DNA of 64,000 bases from Macrotis lagotis (Eukaryota; Chordata; Mammalia; Peramelemorphia; Peramelidae), in NCBI RefSeq assembly GCF_037893015.1, contig NC_133660.1:283093067-283157066 (forward strand), written 5' to 3'. A program made the translations under genes and the position numbers. The stretch's first letter is position 1; each line of letters starts with the position of its first letter. Under the pieces are notes generated by a model. That model did no database searches and had not been told where the DNA came from. It saw nothing but the letters and a program-made list of their open reading frames with translations. Shown here in pieces: positions 21,901 to 33,600 of this stretch.

Positions 21901-23525
21901 GAGCTGGGGCTGCCCCCCAAGGCCGGCCTCCTGCCTCAGGCTCCCCATTGCCCGCCCCCCCCCCGAGACCCTCCTTAGGTATGAGAGCGGCCTGGAGGTC
22001 GGGGTCGAGAGCCCCAAGAACAGCAAGAACCCAATCCAGAAAGGTGGGGTTCCTGCTTGGGCAAAGTCTCTGCCCATTCACCGAGGGGGTTAGATCGAGG
22101 TTCTGTCTCCCTTAGATCCTGTGACCAGGGCGGCCCAACACCCCTGAGCATGCTCCCAGAGGGCCAGGGACGCCCCTGAGTCAACGATCCTGACTCCCAC
22201 CTGCGACCCACCCAGGGCTCTGCCCAGCCCCAGGGCCGCTCTGCCCTTGGCCTGGCCCTGGCTCAGCATCATTCCCACCCTTCTCACAGAATCCCTGCCC
22301 AGATGACTAGGCCTCCCTGAAGATGACAAAAGAGAGGTTCAGAGAAGTGACTCAGCCAGACACAGTCAATACTCCACCGTGGGGGGACCGGGACCTTCTG
22401 GGGCCGCAGTCTCTTCTTCTGAGCTGGCTCCCCTCCCCCATCCACACGCCCTCCCGGGCCCCTTGTGTTCCGAAGCCTAATTTTAGTCCTCGGAGGGGCA
22501 GGGTGCGGAGAGGTGCCCACAGCTGCGGCCTTAATCCCGCTGCGGAGGGGAAGCTGACACCCGGGCGGCGAGGGTATATTTAGGGTATGACGAGGGGACA
22601 CGGAGCAGCTGGAGGGGTGGCTGCCAGGAAGCCACCTGGCCCCGCTTTGGGCTGGGTCACCCAGACCGGAGGACGAGAGGGCCCGTCACAGAGATGGCAC
22701 CGGGGAGCTCTAGGCAGGCCGAGGCCTGCCCCGGGGAGGCCGGCCCCCCTCCCCTCCGAGGCCTGGCCCTCTCGCCCTCCCCCCTCTTCTCCTCGGGGCC
22801 TTGCCCCCTGTGCCCGCTGCTTCTTCCTCTTCTGCTCCCCCTGCTCCCTGGCACTCCTGCTCCTCGCCCCCCCCCCCCCCGTAACTCCCTCCAGTCCCCT
22901 TCTAGCTCGCGGTCTCCTCCTACAGTCTCAGTTTCCCCTTTTAAGGGCATTTCGGAGAAATCTCCCAGCCTCGTGGCTCCCTGCCCCGCCGGGAGGCTTT
23001 GCCCCGCGTCTGGCCCCTCTCTGCCCCTGGGCGGGGCTGGCCTCTCCTCTGATCGTCTTGGCGCCCCTGCACCCCCGTCAGACCCCCGAGGTCTGCCGTC
23101 CTGCCTCGGCACCCCACCCCGAGCCCAGCCCCATTCCTCTCCGAGGGAAGGGCTTGTGGGGGCTGCGGCTGGAAGGGGCGAGGGGTCGGGATGACTTCAG
23201 GAGGTCCAGGTCCAGGTCCAGGGGGCTCTGCAGGGTCCCCCCACCTTCCGGGGGGCAGCGCGGGCAGCTGCCCCCATCTGGAGGGCGGCTGGGCCCCCCA
23301 GGGCCCCCCTTCGACCGGCTCCTTCCCGGTCCCGCTCTGGAGGAGGTTGGTCGGAGGGGCAGCCCCCGGGGGGCCCGCGGCGGCCGGGCGAGGGCAGGGG
23401 CCGTGCCAGGCGGGCGCTCACCACTTCTTGGTGCACTCCACCACCAGCTCCTGGTAGCCGGCCACGAAGTGAAACTTGGCGGCGCGTTTGCCCACGCGCT
23501 GGAGCCGCTTCCACACCGAGGTCAT
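9716..23525 (-). CDS. EHBP1L1: EHBP1L1, EH domain-binding protein 1-like 1 (3' end not in view)
   Basis: EHBP1L1 is a Rab8/Bin1-linked adaptor for endosomal tubules and polarised transport. Coding exons on the minus strand: 23422-23525, 20880-20937, 20633-20728, 19017-19070, 18065-18243, 17654-17796, 16804-17281, 12197-16250, 11383-11525, 11063-11111, 9716-10546. They total 6189 nt (2063 codons), and phase closes at every join. The start is the ATG at 23525 ([18 protein letters not shown]). Residues 1 to about 165 form the NT-C2 domain ([34 protein letters not shown]). A linker and the giant repeat exon follow. A calponin-homology domain starts near residue 1723 ([42 protein letters not shown]). 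The last visible exon is the linker after CH ([21 protein letters not shown]) and ends at a clean donor. The family's C-terminal bMERB domain and CaaX-like tail were not found to the left. Human protein is about 1.5 kb codons long; this one is already longer because of the repeats. Confidence 0.95.
10850..10978 (-). mobile_element. MIR/CORE-SINE fragment in EHBP1L1 intron 10
   Basis: The plus strand reads like the reverse complement of a CORE-SINE: 'gaagatgaggccttggaagg', then 'gtggatttgaacccagggcc'. It sits in the intron 10547-11062. An old G-run-rich remnant flanks it near 10548-10562. Confidence 0.65.
12197..16250 (-). CDS. EHBP1L1: EHBP1L1 exon 8, giant repeat-coding exon
   Basis: This is one exon of 4054 nt (about 1351 codons). 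The acceptor follows a pyrimidine run and reads ...CCCAG|GTCCCC. The donor reads GCCAAG|GTAGGG. It enters in phase 2 and leaves in phase 0, matching both neighbours. The first part is proline- and glutamate-rich ([18 protein letters not shown], then [10 protein letters not shown]). From about 15130 down to 13201 it encodes about 64 ten-residue repeats of the form K-E-T-x-x-x-x-L-G-V. Degenerate repeats continue to about 12450, followed by an acidic and proline-rich end. The composition (E, T, G, V, L and K, almost no aromatic residues except the YEIWGF variants) suggests a disordered, negatively charged spacer between the NT-C2 and CH domains. No catalytic motif is visible. Confidence 0.93.
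13201..15130 (-). repeat. 30-bp coding minisatellite, about 64 units, with 150- and 300-bp higher-order repeats
   Basis: The plus-strand unit is close to 'tctgtctccttaacccccaa' plus ten variable bases. Units stay in exact 30-bp register from 13201 to about 15120 with no insertion or deletion. Higher-order copies are clear. 13501-13650 repeats at 13651-13800 (five units). 14401-14700 repeats at 14701-15000 with only three differences, all in the last 60 bases, and again in part at 15001-15125 (ten units). The unit length is a multiple of three, so each reading frame repeats with a ten-residue period. Confidence 0.97.
18889..18951. repeat. (TA)n microsatellite, about 63 bp
   Basis: This is an uninterrupted alternating TA run in EHBP1L1 intron 4 (18244-19016), 66 bases from the donor of the 19017-19070 exon. 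Confidence 0.97.
19564..19726 (-). mobile_element. tRNA-derived marsupial SINE in EHBP1L1 intron 3
   Basis: Reverse copy: T-run, 'gcaaggcaatggggttaaat', 'ctgactccagcgccagtgct', ending near 'aacctaaccgccc'. It is flanked by AAAATATTG / AAAACATTG. Confidence 0.93.
19990..20049. repeat. 60-bp perfect palindrome with no spacer
   Basis: The arms 19990-20019 and 20020-20049 are exact reverse complements and meet at a central GATATC. Symmetry ends at 19989/20050, where both bases are G. It lies in EHBP1L1 intron 3 (19071-20632), about 265 bases from a reverse-oriented SINE. Confidence 0.97.
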
Positions 23526-24285
23526 GGCCTCGGCCGCCCCCCTCAGCGGCGGCGCCGGGGCTGCATGGCGGGCGGGGGCCGGGGGCCGGGGTCCGGGGCG
23601 GCCGCCCCGAATAGCGGAGGCCCGAGTGGGGGCCGGCTCGGGGCGCGGGGGGACTCTGGCGGCCGCGGCCCGGCGCCCGTTTCCTGGAGCCGCCCCGCCC
23701 CCCCCCGCGGAAGGGGGCGGGGCCGGGGCGGGGCCCGAGGGGGCGGGGCCGGGGCGTGGAGGGGGCCCGCGGCCCCCCGTGGGGCAGGCTGCGGGCGGGG
23801 GGGGGGGGCGACGGGGTCACCCCGCCTCTGGAGGGCCCCTCCCGCGCCCCGGGGCCTCCGTGTCCTCATCCGTAAAACGGGGGGCCCGCCAGCGCGGGGC
23901 CGGCCCCCCGGAAAGGCGGGGGGGGCGGAGTCGAGCCGCTGGGGGGGGGGTTCCCAGCTGGGTGGGGCCCCCGAGACGAGCGGCCACGCTTGCGGGGGGC
24001 CCGAATGAGGGGGTGCCCCACCCCCCCAGTCAAGGCCTAGCGCCCCCCTCCGGCCCTGGAGCGGGCCTGCTCTCCCTCCTGGGCTGGGGCTGGGGGGCGC
24101 CCGAGGCCCCGGCCCCCCCCCCGGGGGCTCCCCAGAGCTGGGCCGGGGGCCCGGCCCTCGCACTTCCTGCCCCACCCCCAGCGCCGCGGCGGCTCCTTCC
24201 CTCCTCCCCGCCCCCGGCCGACTTGGGGGGCCCCCGGGCCCCGCCGCCCTCGGAGAAAGGAGCCGGCGGAGCGGGAGCAGAGCGC

Positions 24286-24291
24286 TTTATT
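24286..24291 (-). terminator. FAM89B poly(A) signal AATAAA
   Basis: TTTATT on the plus strand is AATAAA on the coding strand, only 20 bases after the FAM89B stop codon. This implies a very short 3' UTR. Confidence 0.75.
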
Positions 24292-24311
24292 GAGCGGGGG
24301 GCGGCGGGCGC

Positions 24312-26119
<1,808 letters not shown>

Positions 26120-27861
26120 TCATTGTTGCAGCTGACGAATCCCCTGCAGGGCTTCAGCACAGACCCGGATCAGGGTGCAGAGCTGGATGCTTCCTTCCAA
26201 AGAGGTGCTGGGGCCCAGTTCTCCTGAGGCCCAGGCAAGTTTCTGAAGTAAAGCTGACTGTGAGGCTGCCAGGACATCTGGGGCCAGAGATGTCGTGGGA
26301 GCCAAGGTGGGAGAAGGCCCCTGGGCAGCCCTGAGCCCGGCAGCTGCCCCCTCACAGTGCTCTGGCCGGGGGACTGGGGGTTGTGGGGCTGGTCGAGAAG
26401 CAGAGGGGAGCTCTGAGGAGGCTAGCTGGTGTTCACGGGCTTGGGAGAGAGCAGCCTGAGCATTCAGAGCTAGAAGGAAGAGGACATCACAGGGCCTGAC
26501 AGGGCCTTATCCCTAAAGGGGATCCCCCCATATTTCTCAGCTTCCTCGACTCCCTCAAGATAAGGAAAGAAACAGCCCTATGTCCTCCAGAATCAAACAG
26601 ATGAGTCGGCCCCTTCCTTCATCGCCTCGGTTTCCCTAAGCCAGAAACGGCATCTTCTGGACCTCTGGGGCCCCCAGATCAGAGACACTGATCTGCTCTC
26701 ACCCCAAAGATCCCCAGGTCCCCCTCACCTGGGTTATCTTTGTCCACATCTGAATTCAGCTCTTGACAAGCTACACAGTAAGTTTTCCGCTGTTTGTCCT
26801 GGAGTAAAATGGTCTGGAAAAAATAGTCAAAGGGTTCTGCTACTCTCCATGTGATCCTAGGTAAGTCATTCCCCCCCCCCCCAGTTTCCTTCTCATGTGC
26901 AATAAAATTTTGAACAAGTAAACAAATGCGCTGGAGTGATACTCTAAATCTTGTGTTTGTTTTTGCAAGGTAAATGGGGTGGGACTTGCCCGAGGCCACA
27001 CAGCTAGGTCATTATTGACTGTCTGGTCCTCGCGACTCCAGGGCCACTGCAGCTCTCTTCACCCTGCCACCTGGCCTCGCCTGATACTCTAAATCTCCGT
27101 GCTCTGGTGTGCAGTGGTCTCACAAGCCCCTCCCCACATCCGCTACGTATTTGTATCTGGGCAGCTTCCCTGGAGAGAGGGACAAAGGATGCCAATGCCT
27201 GGGGCAGGGAAGGCTCCAAGCAGGGCTCCAGAAGGGTCTCGGGATCGGCTGCTTGGAGCTTGGAAGGTCATCTCCTCCTCTGGAACACTCTTCCCTGATG
27301 AAGAAACTGGGGGGGAGGGGTGACCCAAGGCCACGGAGATACTGGGTGTCGAAGGAGGAGGTGATCCCAGGTGGGCTTTGCCCAGCCCCCCGTGCTCCGC
27401 TGGGCCCTGAAGGAAGCCTGGGATTCTAAGAGGCCGAGGTGAGGGGGCTCTCCAGTAAGGGGCGGGGGTGGGAGGGGAAGGCGGGGCCCTCCGAGCCCGG
27501 CCTCAGCTTCCTGCCCCCCCACCTCGTTCCCGTGTCCCCCGTGTCCCCCACCCCCCGAGGGCGCGGATGGCTGGGGAGGCCCGGGGCACGCACCCCGCAG
27601 TCCTGGCACGTGTCCCCCAACATGCGGTAGCCACACAGCAAGTAGTCGCCCATGAGGCGGGAGATACGATCCTGCCGCTCGCGCCGCGCCTGCAGCACCT
27701 TGGTCTCGGCCTCGGAAGGCGGCTCCCACTCCGATTCGCCGCCGGCCTCTGTGGACGCGGGGAGCCCGGGGCGGTGAGGAGGCCCGGCCTCCGCTCCGGC
27801 CCCCGCCCCCGGCCCCCCGCCCCGGCCCCCGCCCGGGCCCACCTGCTCCGTTCAGAGCCAT
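26120..27861 (-). CDS. ZNRD2: ZNRD2 (SSSCA1, autoantigen p27), zinc-ribbon protein
   Basis: ZNRD2 is a small zinc-ribbon protein first described as a Sjogren/scleroderma autoantigen; its biochemical role is only partly known. Exons: 27843-27861, 27594-27748, 26729-26813, 26120-26469. They total 609 nt, or 202 residues against about 199 in human. The 19-nt first coding exon holds MALNGA. Exon 2 carries the conserved QARRERQDRISRLMGDYLL segment and the first zinc pair (TCQDCG). Exon 3 carries TILLQDKQRKTYCVACQEL with the second CxxC, so the ribbon is split by intron 2. Exon 4 holds ALNAQAALSQAREHQ, a proline-rich linker and a conserved helical C-terminus (ALLQKLAWAS, SIQLCTLIRVCAEAL) ending RQLQQ. 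All phases close. A SINE (26952-27081) lies in the 780-bp intron. Confidence 0.96.
26952..27081 (-). mobile_element. tRNA-derived SINE in ZNRD2 intron 3 with perfect 15-bp target-site duplication
   Basis: The reverse copy is bounded by TGATACTCTAAATCT at 26937-26951 and 27082-27096. It lies in the intron between the exons 26729-26813 and 27594-27748. Confidence 0.93.
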
Positions 27862-28300
27862 GTCGCCGTTGCCGCCGCTAACAAACACCGCGCCGGAAGT
27901 GACGCAAGTGCCGGCGCCACGGCCACTGGCCTCGCTCCTCGGTCCCGGAAGTGACGTCCAGGGACGCTCATCCACTGGCGGCGGGAGGGGCGGGGTGAGG
28001 GCGGGCGCGTTCCCTGAGCCCCGGGGCGCGTCGGTTCCTGCACTCTCGCGAGACTGGAGCCGGCTCGGGGTGGGGGTGGAGCGGGGGATTCGCCCGGAGG
28101 GAGGGAAGTTGGGACGCGCTGAGGCGTTGCCACGGAGACGCGCGTAAGCCCCGCCCCCGAGGAAACGGCCGGTTCCGGAGCCCGGGGGCGGGGCCGGGCA
28201 GCGCGCTCGAGCCCCGCCCCTGCCTGAGTCCCCAGGGGCCCCGGATGGGACCCCCGCTTAGTCCTTGCCCGCTTCCCCCTCTGCCCCCCAAGGGCGGGGG
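27862..28300 (-). promoter_or_regulatory. ZNRD2 CpG-rich promoter with two ETS-CRE composite sites
   Basis: CG-dense sequence starts immediately upstream of the ZNRD2 ATG. CCGGAAGTGACG occurs twice on the plus strand, at 27893-27904 and 27945-27956, and the second continues as TGACGTCC. This 12-mer is the known GABPA/ETS plus CREB/ATF composite found in TATA-less housekeeping promoters. No TATA box is seen. Divergent transcription to the right is possible but not shown. Confidence 0.8.
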
Positions 28301-28654
28301 CCTGGACCCCTACCCCGCGGCCGAGGGGTCGGTTAGGATGAGGTCACAGCCCGGCCTGGCTGCCCCCCTTCCCCCCTCTTCTGGGGAGCAGGAGACCCCG
28401 GAAGCCCAGAATCCCGGCCCTAAAAGGAGGGGGGACACCCCAGATCAGCTGGGGGAAGGGCCAGCCCGGGCCGGGGTGAGCTTGGCCAGGACCCTGGGTT
28501 TGGGCCCCGAAGGCATGAGCTCCCCAGTTGGGGAAGGGTCTGCCCTGGGGGGGAGGATCTCGGGCCCCGGGGGAGTCCTGTTGGCCCAGACCCCTTAAGG
28601 GTCCCTGGAAAGGCCCTGCCAGCTGGTTCCCCCAGAGGAATACTTTTTCCTTGT

Positions 28655-28793
28655 TCTTTTTTAATTTTTTATTTAAGGCAACGGGGTTCAGTGACTCGCC
28701 CAAGGCCACACAGCCAGGTAATTAAGTGTCTGAGGTCACATTTGAACCCAGGTCCTCCCCACTCCAGGGCTGGTGCACTATCCAATGTGCCAC
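28655..28793 (-). mobile_element. tRNA-derived marsupial SINE
   Basis: Reverse copy with 'aaggcaacggggttcagtga' and 'ctccagggctggtgcactat', followed by a second T-run. Confidence 0.9.
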
Positions 28794-29486
28794 TTTTTTT
28801 TTTTTAAAAACCTCATCAGGCTTTGAATTAAAAGAGCCCCCGAGAACCCACTCTTCTCATGGAGAACTGAGAGGCCCAGGAGCCAAGGACAGACTTCATA
28901 AGAAATAGAAGTTTAAAACTTCCTCACTTTTGACAAGCCAAAGCTTAAACTTCTAGGCCCAGGAGGCATGGCAGCCACAGGCCCAGCAGGCGGCACCTCA
29001 CATCCCTGGCAGAGATGATCCAGTTCTGGGAGCAAGACAATGGCAACCCTGGAGGACAATCCCCTGCAGCACTGGAGGCAGAAGAAGCGTCCCCCCCATC
29101 AGGTCCATGGGTTGGTGCCTCTCCAGGGTGTTCCCCATCTATGTCCATCTTTCCCGGTGGGATGTTTTGGTGCGTTTATGGGAGAGAATGCTTTGGAGCT
29201 ACTTTTCTTACTATATGTTTTCATTAAATGCATTTGTTTTGAATAGATTGTGTCTTCTGACTGATTAGTAAAGTTAACTACAGTGGTTGGGGCTCAAAAA
29301 CAAATAGTTTTAACGGAGGCTGGATCCAGAAAGCAGCTTGAATCTAGGGTATCCTTTGGAAGAGCTAAGGGGGGGCTCTCAGGCATTATATTTTTTGTAA
29401 AGGAATTCTCCCTGAAATGCCTTGGTTTCAGGTGGAAATACTGTACAATAAAAATTTTTTAAAATCAACTTTAAAATTATTATAAT

Positions 29487-29646
29487 GGGGGCAGCTAGGT
29501 GGCACAGTGGATAGAACACCAGCCCTGGAGTCAGGAAGACCTGAGTTCAAATCCAACCTCAGACACTTCATAATGACCTAGCTGTGTGGCCTTAGGCAAA
29601 CCACTTAACCCCATTTACCTTGCAAAATCCTAAAAAAAAAAAAAAA
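29487..29646 (+). mobile_element. tRNA-derived marsupial SINE
   Basis: Full-length plus copy: 'ggggcagctaggtggcacag' to 'cccatttaccttgcaaaatc', then an A-run; the flanks share an AAAATTAT-type duplication. Confidence 0.95.
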
Positions 29647-31004
29647 TTATAATACTTCAAGAATCTATGGCTTCTTGAATATATGGCCCCCTTTCCCTGA
29701 TGGGTACATTGGAGATAACAGTTAAACATCTCTCCCTCCTGATCCCAGTCTGTTGATGTTGAGCCTCCTTGGACTCTGTCCATGGCCCCACCCGAAGCCA
29801 TTGTGGCTTGATGTCACCTGCCAGGCTTTGTCAAGCCTTCCAGAGCTTTCCTCACCATGGCCCTTGGCTATAAGGACAGTAAATGTTCTTGTCCCTACTA
29901 TACAGATCAGGAAACCGAGGCCCTGAGAGTGGAATGATTAGCCAATCCCTCTTGGCAGAGGCAGAATTCAAATCTAGATCCTCTAATGGCAAATCCTGAA
30001 TTCTTCCAGCTGCCTTTAGAATGGAAGTTCCTTGCAGGAAGAGACAGTACATTTTTTTCTTCCTTTGTACCCTCCTCCGGCCCTTGGCAGAGTATCTAGC
30101 AAACAGCAAGTGTTTAATAAATGCTTCCATCTGTAGACTTGGCATGACTTGACTCTAGGTGTTAGGACTGTCCAAGCTGGGGGCCCAGATCTTCCACCTT
30201 TCACACTGAGAAACCAACTTGGGTTGCAGAAGCATTGGCTTCTCAACGTGAATTCCTAATTCCTAATGAAAGAATAAGAATGTGGAGGCTCTAGAACAGT
30301 CACAGACCCTTCACGTGATCATGATTTTTATTCTTCCTTATTTTCTCATTAGTCCAGATCCTTTCATCCCAGAAAATAAGAGGGAGACTGAGGAAAGACA
30401 GGAGCTCCTAGATGTTCCTGCTCCCTGAGGTCTCAGCTCATCCAGACCCACAGCCTGGAAAGCACTGGGCCCATCCATGCACTGCCTCCATCTCTCTGTC
30501 CTGCTCCAGACTCCCCCAAACAGTCAACCCACAAGAGCATTTCTGAGGGGCTCAACTAGGGAAACCAAGGGCTGCTCTGAGGACCTTCTCTCTCCTGGGA
30601 GAACCCAACCCAGCAGTTTTTTCCAGATGAGGTGGACCTGGCCTGTCATTCAAAACCATCCACAATTCTTCATGACCCACTTCTGCCTTATCAGAATTCT
30701 CCCCAGACTCCCCCAAATGTCAGTTCATTTGCTCCCACTATGTCCCCCACCCTAGAGATTGCTCTCTTTCCTTCCTGCTGGACCAAAGCCTGGTCATCCT
30801 CCAGAGTGCAGGAGAAAATGACAAATTCCAGGACTGGAAGGTACTTCAAGGTCAACCTGTAGCTTTCCTGAGAATTCTCTCCAGATGTTCCCCAGTGGTT
30901 ATCCAGCCCCACCACTGACTGAGCTCCAGTGACAGGGAACTCACTACCTGCCATGTCAACTCATTCTTTTAGATAACATCAACAGTTAAGAAGTTGGGAT
31001 TTCA

Positions 31005-31130
31005 GGGGCAGCTAGGTGGCTGGCCCTGGAGTCAGGAGGACCTGAGTTCAAATCAGATCTCAGAAATTTTATAATTACTTAGTTGTACCTTGGGCAAGTC
31101 ACTTAACCCCACTGCCTTGCAAAACCAAAA
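31005..31130 (+). mobile_element. tRNA-derived SINE with internal deletion
   Basis: The head 'ggggcagctaggtggc' joins directly to 'tggccctggagtcaggagga', so about 18 bases of the usual box-A region are missing. AAGTTGGG occurs on both flanks. Confidence 0.9.
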
Positions 31131-32105
31131 AAAGTTGGGGGCTTTTCCCATTAAGACTACAGTTTGTGATACCCTCCCTCTCACCCCCATATGGCTTCTG
31201 GGGCCAAGCTGCTCATCCTTCAGACAAGTCATGATCTGATTACAGGTCCCTGCCCTCTCTTCTTCTGCCAGCTAAAGACTCTCACTTCGTTCCAGGGATC
31301 CTTCTCTCCTTCGAGGTAGTGTGGAAAGGAAGCTGATCTTTGGCGCTCCCGATAACCCAAATGTTATCTCCACTTTACAGATGAAGAAACTGAGACACCT
31401 ATAGGGAAACAGTTCTGCCAGTGCACTCAACCAGTAAATAGAAGAGTGAACCTGGAATTCTGACTGTCACCTTAGCCTCAGTTTCCTTCTCTGTGAAAGG
31501 AGGACATTGGGGTAGGTGATCTCTCAGGTTCCTCCCAGTTCCAAATCTATCTTCTAATGACTCTATCTACCCTGAGGTAAAAGAGCTAAAGGTGGGAGAG
31601 GAGCAAGGAACAGAGAGATGGGGTCAGTTTGACCATGGGTTCAAATAGGGGACAGCCACCCACTAGGAAGTTCAGCCTCTATAATCATGGAGGTTGATGA
31701 GGAAAACAGATCATGGGAGAGGGTCAGAGGCTGCACTTTGGGGTAGTGAAGAGGACCCTGGAGGACAGTCGTTGCCTCTATCTCATACAGTGCCCTGGGA
31801 CAAAGCCCCATTTGGCCTACCCTGGTTACACCTTTGCCCCAGAGGGATTACCCACTTCTCCAAGGCCTTAGCCTGTGTCCCCATGGAGACAGGCATCCAG
31901 TCAGCACTCATGAAGTGAGTAATTTCCCTTCATGATAGCTACACCCCCCCCCATTGCCTTTCTGGACATAATGTCCATCCCAGATTTCTGGCAGACTTCC
32001 TTTTCAGAATAGGCAGATCGGACCCCCTGCCAATTTCAGGATGCCATCAGTTGGGTATGGGTGGGTGGTTATTTGTGTCTATGTCTAATCTTGGTGATTA
32101 CACCT

Positions 32106-32254
32106 TTTTTTTTTAGATTTTTCAAGGCAATGGGGTTAAGTGGCTTGCCCAAGGCCACATGGCTAGGTAATTATTGTGTCTGAGGTCGGATTGGAACCCA
32201 GGTACTCCCGACTCCAAGGCTGGTGCTCTATTCACTGCGCCACCTAGCTGCCCC
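32106..32254 (-). mobile_element. tRNA-derived SINE with perfect 13-bp target-site duplication
   Basis: The reverse copy is bounded by GGTGATTACACCT at 32093-32105 and 32255-32267. Confidence 0.95.
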
Positions 32255-33289
32255 GGTGATTACACCTATCATGATAGCAGGGAGACAACCCTGCACCTGG
32301 AGGCAGAGGGCTTTGAGTTCAAATTCCAATCATGCCACTTCCCAGTCTCTTTGTACCTCACTTTCCCCTATTGCAAAAATGAGGATTGTATAGGAGGGAG
32401 GAAGGGATCAGAGTCAGGGATTCATCAGAATGTAAGAAGGATGTCCCTCCTACAACCCCATCAGCTTACTCCCAAGGGGAATTTGTGGGCTGAGTGTTTC
32501 CTGCCTTTTCCAGGGGTGGACATAAAGCTTGCTTTGTAGTAGATAAGTATTCCTTATTTCCAAAGTGCTGGCTTGGAAACTGTCCTGGGTGAGGGGATAA
32601 AAAGCAATAGAGAACCTTAAGGTTCCTGAGATCACATCCAGTCAAGGTGAGTCCAGAACTGGGAGGCAGGTGGGATAATTTGTTCTGTTTGACAGATGGA
32701 GAAACAGAGTCTCAAAGAGGTTAAGTGATTTGTCCAGAGTCACAGAGCTAGCAAGTGTTGGAATCTAAGCCCAATTGACTACCCCAGAATGAGAGCTTTG
32801 TAATTGTCCACTGAAATCCAGAAAAATCCATGCTAAGGCATGTTAAAAACAAAACCATCCGGAGGAGACATGGTTGGTTTTATAATTATTTTTTAAAAGT
32901 TAGAATGTTTAAAAGATCTGTGTTTTTTTCATGTTGGAACACTCCACAGGCATCACTGGGACGCTGCAGAGAAATCCTGGGGAACTGTCTGAGCCCCAAA
33001 GAAGTGCAATAATATGGCCAGGAACACATATAGTTTTAAATATCAGAAGTGGGATTTGCATTCAGTTCTTTCTGTTTCAAAGTCCATCATTATTTTATTC
33101 TTTTCTCTCCCCCCCACCCCCCACTCACACCCAACATAGCTCTTTTGTTTTTTCCTTTAGTGGGGCAATGGGGTTAAGTGACTTGTTCAAAGTCTCAGGG
33201 CTAGCATTGTGTCTAATCAGGATTTGCACTCAGCTCTTTTGGTTTCCAAGTTCATTATATTCTATTCACCTTCCTCCTCCTCCCCCAGG

Positions 33290-33480
33290 TCTTAAGGGGC
33301 AGCTGTGGGTCTAGAGTCAGGAAGTCTCCTCTTCCTGAGTCCACATCTGGCCTCAGACACCCACTAGCTGAGTGACCCTGGGCAAGTCACTTAACTCTGT
33401 TTTTCTCTTCTGTAAAATGAACTCTGGGACCCCAAGTGGGGTCACAGAGATGACTGTGTGACTCTTGAATGAAATTGCAC
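33290..33480 (+). mobile_element. MAR1-type SINE
   Basis: 'gggcagctgtgggtctagag', 'gaccctgggcaagtcactta', 'ttctgtaaaatgaactctgg', then 'ccaagtggggtcacagagat', the BovB-like tail. Confidence 0.75.
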
Positions 33481-33600
33481 TAAAATACAAAATAGACTTC
33501 AATTATAAGATACTTCACAAACTTTTTAGAAGATTGCACCGTAACAGACATTTTCCATTGGCTCTTTTTGTCTTCTTCATTTCCGTTATTGGACCGTTTC

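Larger units (their letters stand above)
28301..33600. other. ZNRD2-LTBP3 intergenic region
   Basis: This stretch holds SINE copies (listed separately), CORE-SINE fragments near 31370-31440, 32690-32770 and 33290-33480, and otherwise unassigned sequence. Segment 28900-29460 is unusual only for ATTAAA near 29224 and AATAAA near 29449 on the plus strand; it could be the 3' end of a non-coding transcript or of a retrocopy. No protein-coding exon is convincing. Confidence 0.5.

Noticed and set aside
22587-24175. Long open frames on both strands (several hundred codons) around EHBP1L1 exon 1
   Set aside because: Extreme GC content removes stop codons. The frames are Pro/Gly/Ala/Arg-rich, overlap each other, and only the 104-nt exon 1 is supported by homology.
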